A DNA stretch of 64,000 bases from Hyphomicrobiales bacterium (GTDB lineage: Bacteria; Pseudomonadota; Alphaproteobacteria; Rhizobiales; Rhizobiaceae), in assembly GCA_900472485.1 (NCBI GenBank), contig UCII01000021.1, positions 1-64,000 of the forward strand, written 5' to 3'. Below the pieces are notes generated by a model, which made no database searches, was not told the origin of the DNA, and saw only the letters and a program-made list of their open reading frames with translations. Shown here in pieces: positions 26,259 to 34,431 of the stretch; within the stretch, counting starts at the first letter, position 1, and the number at the start of each line of letters is the position of its first letter. A program made the position numbers and the translations under genes.

Positions 26259-27152
26259 ATGGCTGCCGTCAGCAACAAGAAACAGGATAATGTCGTTGCA
26301 GCACTGCTAGTCGCACCGGCGGTCATCGCGTTTCTGGTGATCTTCGCCTATCCGACATGGCGGATGGTGGCGATGAGCCTGACCAATGCGCCACTGATCG
26401 GAGCGGGCGAATGGATTGGCCTCGACAATTATGCGCGCCAACTCTCCTCACCCCAATTTCAAAAGGCGCTTTTGAATACGCTCTACTTCATCGTCCTGAC
26501 CGTCGTCCCCGGCACGTTTCTTGCGCTATTCATTGCCATGGGCATCAATCGCCTGAGCGGGCGCATACAGATGCTGGTTCTCGCCTGCTTTTTCCTGCCC
26601 TCGATCCTGCCGGTGTCGGTGGTGACCCAGATCTGGACCTGGATTGCAAACATGCAATACGGTGTCATCCAGAATGTTATCGGTCTATTTACCGGCGGGC
26701 GGGCGCTCCCGGTACTGCGTTCGCCAACCTATTTCATGCCGTCGGTTGCAGTGGTCACCATCTGGTGGACGATCGGCTTCAACATCCTGCTGTTTCTAGC
26801 AGCGCTGCGCAGCATCTCTCCCGATGTCTACGAGGCGGCCGCGCTCGACAATGCCAACCGCTGGCGGGTGTTTTCGAGAATAACCTGGCCGCTGATCTGG
26901 CCGGTCACGGCGCTGGTGCTGACGCTGCAGCTGATTGCGCAGTTCAAGATCTTCGCGCAGCCCTATCTGCTTGGCTATTTCGCCCACACGCCGGCGGATG
27001 CGCAGACCGTTGTCATGACCGTCATCTACGATCTAGCCTTCAAGCAGAACAAGGGTGGCGAGGGCGCGGCCGTCGCCACCATCCTGTTCGTCATCATTCT
27101 CATCGCCTCCGTCCTGCAATATCAGTTCCTGCGTGCGCGAGGGGAAAAATGA
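26259..27152 (+). CDS. Sugar ABC transporter permease 1 (second CUT1 system)
   Basis: This 297-residue MalF-like permease has six predicted membrane helices, the first spanning about residues 10-32 (VAALLVAPAVIAFLVIFAYP). The EAA loop reads DVYEAAALDNANRWRVFSRITWPLIWP near residue 195. GAGAGG precedes the ATG at 26259. The last codon and stop overlap the next gene by four bases (ATGA at 27149-27152). Confidence 0.9.
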   Translation: MAAVSNKKQDNVVAALLVAPAVIAFLVIFAYPTWRMVAMSLTNAPLIGAGEWIGLDNYARQLSSPQFQKALLNTLYFIVLTVVPGTFLALFIAMGINRLSGRIQMLVLACFFLPSILPVSVVTQIWTWIANMQYGVIQNVIGLFTGGRALPVLRSPTYFMPSVAVVTIWWTIGFNILLFLAALRSISPDVYEAAALDNANRWRVFSRITWPLIWPVTALVLTLQLIAQFKIFAQPYLLGYFAHTPADAQTVVMTVIYDLAFKQNKGGEGAAVATILFVIILIASVLQYQFLRARGEK

Positions 27153-28030
27153 GTGTTCTCACGACAAGCACACAAACTGACCTGACCGCGGCAAAGAGCC
27201 ATGTCGCCTCCCGAGGCTGGAGCGGGCACGCGCTGACCGCCCTGACGGCGTTCGGCGCTCTCATCTGGTTCTTTCCGCTCTATTGGGCGGTCATGACGTC
27301 GATCAAATCGGACACCGAGGTGGTAAGCCGCTCGCCCGGGCTCTTCCCGAAAGCACCGACGCTCGAGCCCTATCGCTACGTGATCGAGCATTCCAGCATC
27401 GTGCAATGGTACATGAACTCGGTCGGCACCTCGGCGATCATTGCGGTTCTGGTGCTTATGATGAGCGTCGGCTGCGCCTACGCACTCAGCCAAATCCAGT
27501 TTCCCGGCCGACGTGTGATTTATGGGGCATTGATCGCCTCGGTGATGGTGCCGACGGAGGCGCTCATCATCAACCATTTCGTGTTGATGAACATGTTCGG
27601 TCTCATCAACAGCTGGGGCGGCATCGTGTTGCCGCAGCTGGTGGTGCCATCGGTCATCATCATTCTCAAGCAATTCTTCGACCAGATTCCAAAGGAATTC
27701 CGCGAGGCGGCGATGCTCGACAACGCCGGGCACTTGAGAACGCTCTGGAAGATCTATGTGCCGATGAACTGGGGCGTGATCACTGCGCTCGGCATCACAA
27801 CCTTCATCGCGGCATGGAATAATTTCCTATGGCCATTCCTTGTCGCGACATCTGACAGCACAATCACCATTCCGGTCGGAATTACCCAGGTGAAGGATGT
27901 TTTCGGCGTGCGTTTTGCCAAGGACATGGCCGCCGCTGTTCTGGCCGGCCTTCCCGTAGCCATTCTCTACCTTGTCTTTCAGAAGCAGATTACGCGCGCC
28001 ATCATGCTTTCAGCCGGAATAAAAGGATAG
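27149..28030 (+). CDS. Sugar ABC transporter permease 2 (second CUT1 system)
   Basis: This 293-residue MalG-like permease has a variable N-terminus of about 25 residues and then six membrane helices. The EAA loop is KEFREAAMLDNAGHLRTLWKIYVPMNWG near residue 190. The start is set by the ATGA overlap with permease 1 and GAGGGG upstream. No ATPase gene follows, so the importer depends on an ATPase encoded elsewhere; the CUT1 ATPase at 13053-14111 is a candidate. Confidence 0.9.
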   Translation: MSVLTTSTQTDLTAAKSHVASRGWSGHALTALTAFGALIWFFPLYWAVMTSIKSDTEVVSRSPGLFPKAPTLEPYRYVIEHSSIVQWYMNSVGTSAIIAVLVLMMSVGCAYALSQIQFPGRRVIYGALIASVMVPTEALIINHFVLMNMFGLINSWGGIVLPQLVVPSVIIILKQFFDQIPKEFREAAMLDNAGHLRTLWKIYVPMNWGVITALGITTFIAAWNNFLWPFLVATSDSTITIPVGITQVKDVFGVRFAKDMAAAVLAGLPVAILYLVFQKQITRAIMLSAGIKG

Positions 28031-28842
28031 GCAGCCTGCGCCATGGCAGGACGGGATTGCGGGAAATCTCTCCGAATCATCCGAGACCATGCGACCGGCG
28101 CGATAACGTCAAAACATGGTTCCGATAGACTTGCCTGAAGCCGCGGAAGAATCTGTAGCCAAGTGCCTTGACCATGCGCGAGAGGGAAGACGGGCCTTCG
28201 ATTGAAGTAAACTCAACGTTTGCTTTCTTCTTCGGCAAGCTTGTGCACCGCTTCGATCAGTTCGAGTTCCGGTCCAACCGCAAATTATAACAATGTTCTG
28301 GTCAACCTTAGGACACGACGCTGTGCCGGACGTGGTAATGTTTATGGCTTCCAAGCCCTCTGGCTGTCGAGTTTCACGACGCTTTAACCCGAATTTTCAT
28401 TTGAGGGTGGCCCACTGAGTCACGGGAGCGGGCTGAAAGCGCCGGAGTTTGAAAAAATAATTCGAAGTGATCCCATTTCTGCGAAATGAAAAACCTATCA
28501 AATGAATGGATAATATCGAAATTTGTATCGCATTGTTGTGATGCGGCTGGCGACCCATCGCAATCGCGCAGCAGGTCAATTGGGACAAAATCATTGCAAA
28601 GGTAACTTTTGCTCGACGCGCTCCAGCCTGGATGCGTCCGAGTCGGTCGTCAACAATCTCTCGGCTTCGAGGATGAGGCGTTCGTTCGTAATCGTGAGGT
28701 TGGAATTCAGTTTGATACCGGAATGGCTCATTGCACGAACCACCGTAGCGAACATTTCAAGTCGAGGGCGCGCTGGACGTCGGCCGTGTTCTGCGTTCTC
28801 AAAAACACTTTAGTTTGATGTAGCCTTGTTTGGGAGGTCATG
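28031..28842. other. Gene-poor 0.8-kb stretch between GH2 and sulfonate modules
   Basis: Apart from a short regulator-like remnant on the minus strand (28077-28212) I see no convincing gene. The part from about 28400 to 28530 is A/T-rich and contains TGGATAATATCG, which may be promoter DNA, but it is more than 300 bases before the SsuA-like gene. The rest reads poorly in all frames and probably is debris. Confidence 0.4.
28077..28212 (-). pseudogene. Possible remnant of an RpiR-type regulator helix-turn-helix
   Basis: A minus-strand reading gives SIEGPSSLSRMVKALGYRFF and then RGFRQVYRNHVL before a stop at 28077. The SSLSRMVKALGY..FRGFRQVYR pattern resembles the DNA-binding segment of RpiR-family regulators, which usually control sugar genes. 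There is no start codon, no ribosome-binding site and no sugar-isomerase domain after it, so at best it is a short leftover. Confidence 0.22.
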
Positions 28843-29796
28843 ATGAAAATCACAAGACGAGCTTTCACTGCGGTTGTGGCGGGTGCCATCGCGACGCCAC
28901 TGACGAATATTCAAACGGCAAGGGCCGCCGACAAGGTCGTCCGTATTGGCTTCCAGAAATATGGAACTCTGGTGCTTCTCAAGGGCAAGGGAACGCTCGA
29001 AAAGAAACTCGAAGCAATCGACTATAGGGTCGAGTGGGCAGAGTTTCCTGGCGGCCCCCAGCTTCTCGAAGCGCTGAACGCAGGTGCCGTTGATTTCGGC
29101 TCGACCGGCGAAACGCCGCCGATTTTCGCTCAGGCAGCGAACGCTCCGCTTATCTATATCGCGCATGAACCGCCCGCCCCGCGTGGCGAAGCCATTCTTG
29201 TCCCGAAAGATAGTCCCATAAAGTCTGTTGCGGACTTGAAGGGAAAGAAAGTCGCCTTCAACAAGGGATCGAACGTGCATTACCTGCTCGTTAAAGCTCT
29301 CGAAGAAGCTGGCTTGACCTATGAGGACGTGGAGGCATCCTTCCTGGCACCGGCCGACGGCCGCGCAGCCTTCGAAAGGGGCGCGGTCGACGCGTGGGTC
29401 ATCTGGGATCCCTTCCAAGCTGCCGCAGAAGTGGCGGTCGAAGCGCGAGAGCTTAGAAATGGAGAGGGTATCGTCCCCAATTACCAGTTCTATCTCGGCA
29501 CCAGTGCGCTGGTCGACAATCACGCCAAAGCGGTTGATGTCTTGATAGACGCAATCTCCGAGATCGACGCATGGACCAAGTCCGATACTGCTGCTGCGGC
29601 TGCCGAACTATCTCCGTCGGTCGGCATCCCAGAACCTATCCTCGTCAAGGCGCTCGAGCGTCAATCCTATGGCATCAGCAGCCTCGATGCTTCCGTCGTG
29701 GCGCAGCAGCAAGCCATAGCCGACGTCTTTTTCGAGCTCAAGCTCATTCCCAAGAAGGTGACAGTCGCAGACGTTGTCCGCAAAAACAAAGTGTAA
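28843..29796 (+). CDS. Aliphatic sulfonate-type ABC binding protein (SsuA-like)
   Basis: This 317-residue periplasmic binding protein of the SsuA/TauA/NMT1 group has a signal at residues about 1-29 with an Arg pair (KITRRAFTAVVAG). The body shows IGFQKYGTLVLLKGKGTLEKKL, DFGSTGETPPIFAQAA and DAWVIWDPFQAAAE, motifs typical of sulfonate-binding SsuA proteins. GGGAGG at 28832-28837 favours the ATG at 28843 over the one at 28840. No permease or ATPase gene is directly attached. A complete TauABC-like set lies 5.6 kb downstream and may serve both binding proteins. It leads the DUF971-flavoprotein-ferredoxin-HEAT gene run, suggesting that the bound organosulfur compound is the substrate or signal of that pathway. 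Confidence 0.88.
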   Translation: MKITRRAFTAVVAGAIATPLTNIQTARAADKVVRIGFQKYGTLVLLKGKGTLEKKLEAIDYRVEWAEFPGGPQLLEALNAGAVDFGSTGETPPIFAQAANAPLIYIAHEPPAPRGEAILVPKDSPIKSVADLKGKKVAFNKGSNVHYLLVKALEEAGLTYEDVEASFLAPADGRAAFERGAVDAWVIWDPFQAAAEVAVEARELRNGEGIVPNYQFYLGTSALVDNHAKAVDVLIDAISEIDAWTKSDTAAAAAELSPSVGIPEPILVKALERQSYGISSLDASVVAQQQAIADVFFELKLIPKKVTVADVVRKNKV

Positions 29797-29983
29797 GCCT
29801 TTCTTAAATCTGCGGAAATGGTTCAAGCGGGGAAACCGGGTCGTCTTCTCGCTTAATTTTCATGCCGGAGCACCGCCTTCGCTAAGAGTGCGGTGCCACT
29901 TTCTGCAAATTGCTACGAGGCAATTTATTGCGTGTCTCTGTCCCGCGCTCTCTTAGAGTGTGTTGCAATTGACAGGGAAGATC

Positions 29984-30289
29984 ATGACACCATTGGAACT
30001 GAAGCTCGAACCGGAACGCCGCACCCTCGCCATTACCTGGGAAGGTGGCGACACATCTCTCATTCCCGCTTCCGTGCTGAGGCGGCACAGCCGCTCGGCC
30101 CAGGCGGTTCGAGCTTCGCTCGATGGGCACGAGGGAGCCTTCGAGAACGTGACAGTAGCCGGCATTGAGCCGATCGGCTCCTATGCCGTCCGGCTGGTTT
30201 TCTCGGATGGGCACGATCGAGGAATCTACCCCTGGCAATACCTGCGCGAAATCGCTGATTCATTGGCTTTAGGAATGATGCATGGATAA
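29984..30289 (+). CDS. DUF971-family protein (GBBH-like N-terminal domain)
   Basis: This 101-residue protein matches the DUF971 fold found alone or at the N-terminus of gamma-butyrobetaine hydroxylases. Recognisable segments are LAITWEGGDTSLIPASVLRRHS near residue 20 and VRLVFSDGHDRGIYPWQYLREI near residue 75. Stand-alone members often lie beside iron-sulfur cluster genes in proteobacteria, and a role in metal or cluster handling has been proposed but is not settled. The ATG at 29984 follows AGGGAAG. The 3' end overlaps the flavoprotein start by 8 bases, so the two are translationally coupled. Confidence 0.82.
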   Translation: MTPLELKLEPERRTLAITWEGGDTSLIPASVLRRHSRSAQAVRASLDGHEGAFENVTVAGIEPIGSYAVRLVFSDGHDRGIYPWQYLREIADSLALGMMHG

Positions 30290-32018
30290 TTTTGTAGAAG
30301 GTCTGGCCGAGGTCGAATGCGACGTGCTGGTGATCGGCGGCGGCACGGCGGGCCCCATGGCGGCGCTCAAGGCAAAGCAGCGAAATCCCAAGCTGAACGT
30401 CATCCTGCTCGAAAAGGCCAACGTCAAGCGCTCGGGCGCGATCTCCATGGGCATGGACGGCCTGAATAATGCCGTCGTTCCGGGTTATGCGACGCCCGAG
30501 CAATATACCAAGGAAATCACCATCGCCAATGACGGCATCGTCGATCAGGCGCCGGTCTATAAATATGCGTCGCGCTGCTACGAGATCATCGAGGAGCTGG
30601 ATCGCTTCGGCATCCGCTTCCAGAAGAATGCCAATGGCGATTTCGACCTCAAGAAAGTGCATCACCTCGGCACTTATGTTCTGCCGATGCCGAACGGAGA
30701 TACCGTTAAGAAGGCGCTCTATCGACAGCTTCGCCGCGAACGCATCCTGATCTCCAACCGCTACATGGCGACGCGACTTCTCACGGCCAAGGACGGCAGG
30801 ATTGCCGGCGCGATCGCGGTCAACACGCGCTCGACAGAATTTCTTGTTCTCCGCGCCAAGACGGTGATCCTCTGCATGGGGGCGGCAGGCAGGCTCGGCT
30901 TACCGCATTCCGGCTATCTCTTCGGCACTTATGAAAACCCGACCAATTCGGGCGATGGCTATGCCATGGCCTATCATGCGGGTGCTGCGCTTGCGAACCT
31001 TGAATGCTATCAGATCAACCCGCTGATCAAGGACTATAACGGCCCCGCTTGCGCCTATGTCGCGGGTCCCTTTGGCGCTTATACCGCCAACAGCGATGGC
31101 AACCGTTTCATTGAAAGCGACTACTGGTCGGGTCAGATGATGCAGGAATTCTATAACGAACTGCAGTCCGGCAAAGGACCAGTGTTCCTGAAGCTAAATC
31201 ATCTGCACCATGATACGGTCGGCGAGATCGAGCAGATCCTGCATAAGGTCGAGCGCCCATCGCGCGGGCGCTTCCACGAGGGGCGTGGCACCGACTACCG
31301 CGACAAGATGATCGAGATGCACATTTCCGAAATCGGCTTCTGTTCGGGTCATAGCGCCTCGGGCGTGTTCGTCGACGAATTTGCACGGACGACCGTCGAA
31401 GGCCTTTATGCTGCAGGCGACATGGCAAACGTCCCGCATAACTACATGCTCGGCGCCTTTACCAATGGTGCCGTTGCCGGAGAGCACGCGGCCGATGTCG
31501 CCTCGGCAACAGAGCTTCCCGACTATGATCGTGAGTTGGTGGAGCGCGAGCGCGAACGAGTGCTGGCACCCACGCGGCGCGAGGACGGGATTCCGCCGAA
31601 CCAGCTCGAATACAAGACGCGTCGCCTGGTCAACGATTATCTGCAGCCGCCGAAGGTGACTGCCAAGATGCGGATCGGCCAGGCGCGGCTCAGCGAAGTC
31701 CGCGACGACCTTGAGACCGGGCTGGTGGCTCGCGATGCCCATGAACTGATGCGGGCGCTCGAAGTATCGTCCATTCTTGATTGCGCGGAGATGGCAGCCC
31801 ACGCCTCGCTTTTCCGAACCGAAAGCCGCTGGGGTCTGTATCACAACCGCGTCGACTATCCGGAAAAGGACGACGACAACTGGTTCTGCCACACGCTCCT
31901 TAAGAAGGTCGACGACCGCATGGTCTCGGAGAAGCGGCAGGTCCAGCCCTACGTCGTCCCGATCGAGACCGAGGAACGGACGGCCTACGAGCGTCTGCGT
32001 GTTCAAAAGCAAGCCTGA
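30282..32018 (+). CDS. AprA/FrdA-like FAD-dependent oxidoreductase
   Basis: This 578-residue flavoprotein belongs to the fumarate reductase/succinate dehydrogenase/APS reductase alpha family. The FAD-binding Rossmann motif VIGGGTAGPMAAL is at about residues 16-28, followed by LLEKANVKRSGAISMGMDGLNN. The second FAD motif GLYAAGDMANVPHNYMLGAF is near 370. A C-terminal helical domain contains WGLYHNRVDYPEKDD. The paired ferredoxin gene directly after it (gap 11 bases) matches the two-subunit layout of APS reductase (AprBA) rather than fumarate reductase. No transmembrane anchor is present, so a soluble cytoplasmic enzyme is likely. The substrate is unknown; the sulfonate-type transport context points to an organosulfur intermediate. 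Confidence 0.85.
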   Translation: MDNFVEGLAEVECDVLVIGGGTAGPMAALKAKQRNPKLNVILLEKANVKRSGAISMGMDGLNNAVVPGYATPEQYTKEITIANDGIVDQAPVYKYASRCYEIIEELDRFGIRFQKNANGDFDLKKVHHLGTYVLPMPNGDTVKKALYRQLRRERILISNRYMATRLLTAKDGRIAGAIAVNTRSTEFLVLRAKTVILCMGAAGRLGLPHSGYLFGTYENPTNSGDGYAMAYHAGAALANLECYQINPLIKDYNGPACAYVAGPFGAYTANSDGNRFIESDYWSGQMMQEFYNELQSGKGPVFLKLNHLHHDTVGEIEQILHKVERPSRGRFHEGRGTDYRDKMIEMHISEIGFCSGHSASGVFVDEFARTTVEGLYAAGDMANVPHNYMLGAFTNGAVAGEHAADVASATELPDYDRELVERERERVLAPTRREDGIPPNQLEYKTRRLVNDYLQPPKVTAKMRIGQARLSEVRDDLETGLVARDAHELMRALEVSSILDCAEMAAHASLFRTESRWGLYHNRVDYPEKDDDNWFCHTLLKKVDDRMVSEKRQVQPYVVPIETEERTAYERLRVQKQA

Positions 32019-32029
32019 CAGGAAGATCC

Positions 32030-32263
32030 ATGCCTCTCGCCCTTTCCCCAAGCACAGTACCCGTGACTGTCGATGACGCCAAATGCATCGCCGACAAAGG
32101 TTGTACGGTCTGCGTCGACGTCTGCCCGCTCGATGTCCTGCGCATCAGCGATCTCACCGGCAAAGCCTACATGAAATTCGACGAATGCTGGTACTGCATA
32201 CCGTGCGAAACCGACTGTCCGACTGGGGCCGTCACCGTCAACATTCCCTACCTGCTGCGTTGA
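32030..32263 (+). CDS. Ferredoxin with two [4Fe-4S] sites (AprB-like)
   Basis: This 77-residue iron-sulfur protein has two cysteine sets, CIADKGCTVCVDVCP (about residues 19-33) and CWYCIPCETDCP (about residues 56-67), enough for two [4Fe-4S] clusters. The second motif, with aromatic Trp/Tyr between cysteines, resembles APS reductase beta subunits. It sits 11 bases after the flavoprotein gene and one base before the HEAT-repeat gene. It is expected to carry electrons to or from the FAD of its partner. Confidence 0.88.
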   Translation: MPLALSPSTVPVTVDDAKCIADKGCTVCVDVCPLDVLRISDLTGKAYMKFDECWYCIPCETDCPTGAVTVNIPYLLR

Positions 32264-32264
32264 C

Positions 32265-33221
32265 ATGAACGCCTTTGAACCTTTCGAAGACTTCGGCGAT
32301 ATCGAGGTCATCGCGGAACGCCTGCTCGATCAGGATGCCGCCATCCGCCGCCTTGCTGTGATCGAGCTTGCGGAAACCGCCAGCCCCGAAGCCCTGCCGC
32401 ATTTGATTACCGCAGCTGGCGACGTCAGCGAAGATGTCCGCCTCCAGGCAGCGATCGCTCTCGCCGAATTCGATGGCGTTGATGCCGCCGCAGGCCTGGC
32501 GCGATTGGTCGTCGACGACGATCATTCGGTCGCTCAGGCCGCAGCGGATGGCCTGGCGGAGTTGAAAAATCACGAGGCGGGCGACAGCCTGCTGCCTCTT
32601 CTGGATCACGCAAGCGCCTTCGTGCGAGCGGCGGCGTTTCGCGGATTGAAAGGACTACGGCTGCAGCATGCGCTCGGCCCTGCCCTCGTTGCTCTACGCG
32701 ACGGGGACGCATCGGTGCGCGTGCAGGCTCTTGGCACGATCGCCTACCTCAAGCTCGATTCGACGATACCATTCCTCATCGCCGCGACGCGCGACGAGAA
32801 CATCGAGGTGCGCGCCGCTGCGGTCAGTGCCCTGACGTTCACGACTCAATCGGCTGCAGCAGAGGCCGTCGCGATCGCACTCGGCGATGCGAATTGGCAA
32901 GTCCGGGCGGCGGCGGCGGAATCGCTTGGCCGCATCGGCCATGATTCGGCGGTCGAGGCGCTGTGCCAGGCCCTTTCCGACGACTATTGGCAGGTGCAGC
33001 AAAAGTCGCTCGGCGCGCTCGGCAAGCTGAAAGCAAATACCGCCCTGCACCGGATTATCCTTCTGCTTGGAAGCGACATACCGACCTTACGCAAGGAAGC
33101 GGCGGCCGCACTCGGCGAGATCGGCGACCATAGTGCCGAGGAAGCACTGGCCATGAACATTGACGATCCGGATCCGGATGTGCGCAAGACCGTGCGCTGG
33201 GCGCTTACTCGCCTGGGTTAA
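32265..33221 (+). CDS. HEAT-repeat scaffold protein
   Basis: This 318-residue protein is built almost wholly of helical HEAT/PBS-lyase-like repeats of about 31 residues. Repeated patterns are SEDVRLQAAIALAEF, HSVAQAAADGLAELKN, NIEVRAAAVSALTF, NWQVRAAAAESLGRIG, YWQVQQKSLGALGKL and DPDVRKTVRWALTRLG. There is no signal peptide or catalytic motif. Such repeats bind other proteins, and here the partner is probably the flavoprotein-ferredoxin pair encoded just upstream, since the ferredoxin stop (32263) and this ATG (32265) are adjacent. Role as assembly factor or docking surface is inferred. A terminator hairpin follows at 33234. Confidence 0.85.
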   Translation: MNAFEPFEDFGDIEVIAERLLDQDAAIRRLAVIELAETASPEALPHLITAAGDVSEDVRLQAAIALAEFDGVDAAAGLARLVVDDDHSVAQAAADGLAELKNHEAGDSLLPLLDHASAFVRAAAFRGLKGLRLQHALGPALVALRDGDASVRVQALGTIAYLKLDSTIPFLIAATRDENIEVRAAAVSALTFTTQSAAAEAVAIALGDANWQVRAAAAESLGRIGHDSAVEALCQALSDDYWQVQQKSLGALGKLKANTALHRIILLLGSDIPTLRKEAAAALGEIGDHSAEEALAMNIDDPDPDVRKTVRWALTRLG

Positions 33222-33233
33222 GCAACGTCAGGA

Positions 33234-33260
33234 AAAGGCGGCGTCTTAGACGCCGCCTTT
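33234..33260. terminator. Bidirectional terminator overlapping the Crp/Fnr stop codon
   Basis: A perfect 12-bp stem (33234-33245 with 33249-33260) has a TTA loop, flanked by AAA on one side and TTT on the other, so it reads as an intrinsic terminator on both strands. The loop is the stop codon of the minus-strand regulator gene, and the left stem arm lies within 15 bases of the HEAT gene's end. It serves both converging genes. Confidence 0.8.
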
Positions 33261-34067
33261 CGAGACCATTGCCATCAGCAGATGCGGCCGTTCGATGCGG
33301 ATATGTCGCGGCGTGACCGTCAGCAATCCTTCCTTCTGAAAACGCTTCATCATCATCGTCACCCATTGCCTGGTAGAACCGACCATCGCGGCGATCTGGT
33401 CGTGGGTCACCTTGGCGTTGATGATAACGGCATGACCGTCCCGCACGCCATGCAGCTTTCCAAGGTTCATCAGAAACTGGGCCAATCGCTCGATAACTGA
33501 GCGGGTCCCGAGCATCTGTGCCATGGCGGAATAGCTTTTACCTTTCGACGCCAGGCCCTGGATAAGACAGAGCGCAAAATTGGGCAGTTCGACGATCAGC
33601 TTTCCCAGGGCATGAGCAGGCAGAAACAAAATTTCGCAATCATCCATGGCCTCGCCCGACCAGATATGCGTGCCGCCGCCAGTCATCTCGGGACCGCCGA
33701 TGAAGTTGCCCGGTGTCCAGTAGGCAAGCGTGATCTCACGACCCGACGGCGCGGAATAAAAGACGCGCACGGAACCGCGCTCGATGATGAAGATACCACC
33801 GTGCTTGTCGCCCTGAGTAAAGATCGTTTCGCCAGCTGAGAAGCTGAGTCGCCGTCCGTGGCTTCGTAATATCGCCCACTCATCGAGCTTGAGCGGATCG
33901 AGAAAATGCGCACCCTCGTCGAGCCCGTCGACGGTCTCACTGAGAAACAACGACTGCGCGCCGGGCAGGATAGCCTGCCGAGGCAACTCAGGGTCAGTAT
34001 CGCGCAGTACGCGCTTACGCCCCCGCTTTAGCGGCTCCGGCTGTGCGATTTCAACATCCAAGCTCAT
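33246..34067 (-). CDS. Crp/Fnr-family regulator of the sulfonate module
   Basis: This 273-residue regulator has an unusual polar N-terminal extension of about 65 residues with basic runs (LKRGRKRVLRDTDPE). A cyclic-nucleotide-type beta-roll follows (LSFSAGETIFTQGDKHGGIFIIERGSVRVFY, then REITLAYWTPGNFIGG). The C-terminal winged helix has HTH residues HDQIAAMVGSTRQWVTMMMKRFQ. There are no Fnr-type cysteine clusters, so oxygen sensing by [4Fe-4S] is unlikely. The start at ATG 34067 is preferred over TTG 34091. The gene is divergent from the importer at 34432 and convergent with the flavoprotein operon, well placed to control both. The effector is unknown, a sulfur-status signal being a guess from context. 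Confidence 0.85.
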   Translation of the reverse strand: MSLDVEIAQPEPLKRGRKRVLRDTDPELPRQAILPGAQSLFLSETVDGLDEGAHFLDPLKLDEWAILRSHGRRLSFSAGETIFTQGDKHGGIFIIERGSVRVFYSAPSGREITLAYWTPGNFIGGPEMTGGGTHIWSGEAMDDCEILFLPAHALGKLIVELPNFALCLIQGLASKGKSYSAMAQMLGTRSVIERLAQFLMNLGKLHGVRDGHAVIINAKVTHDQIAAMVGSTRQWVTMMMKRFQKEGLLTVTPRHIRIERPHLLMAMVSKGGV

Positions 34068-34431
34068 CGTCGATAGCCCTCTGGTATCCAAGAGAGGGTC
34101 AATAGATATAAAATCTATGGATTATAAAGAAATATAATTGCAAATTCGGCTGTGAATGTGGTCGTTTATCGCGATGTCGCTACAAACTCACTCTGCCAAC
34201 CCGACATTAAACCACTGAAATCTCTAATTATTCGACTTGATGGCTGTGCTCTCAGATCCGCGAGATATGGCGCCGCGCTGCCAGCCCCATGATGCAAATT
34301 AATTGCTTCCGCCGTCTCGCCCCACACCACATAAATCTGCACGACGCCGGCTGATGAACGGTTGCTAGGCGTCTCCGCAAGAATTCGGAAAGTTGCTGTC
34401 CCGGGACGACGGGATCACAGAGGGTGGCACA
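34068..34431. promoter_or_regulatory. Divergent promoter region between Crp/Fnr gene and importer
   Basis: These 364 bases hold no gene. Near the regulator start the sequence is A/T-rich, with a 6-bp dyad ATAGAT (34102-34107) and ATCTAT (34113-34118). Further right lies GTCCCGGGAC, a 10-base palindrome at 34398-34407, about 25 bases before the importer ATG. Either could be a regulator site; neither fits a classical Crp box (TGTGA-N6-TCACA). Confidence 0.35.

Noticed and set aside
30282..32263. Succinate dehydrogenase/fumarate reductase complex
   Set aside because: The iron-sulfur partner is a small two-cluster ferredoxin and no membrane anchor genes are present, which does not fit SdhABCD/FrdABCD.
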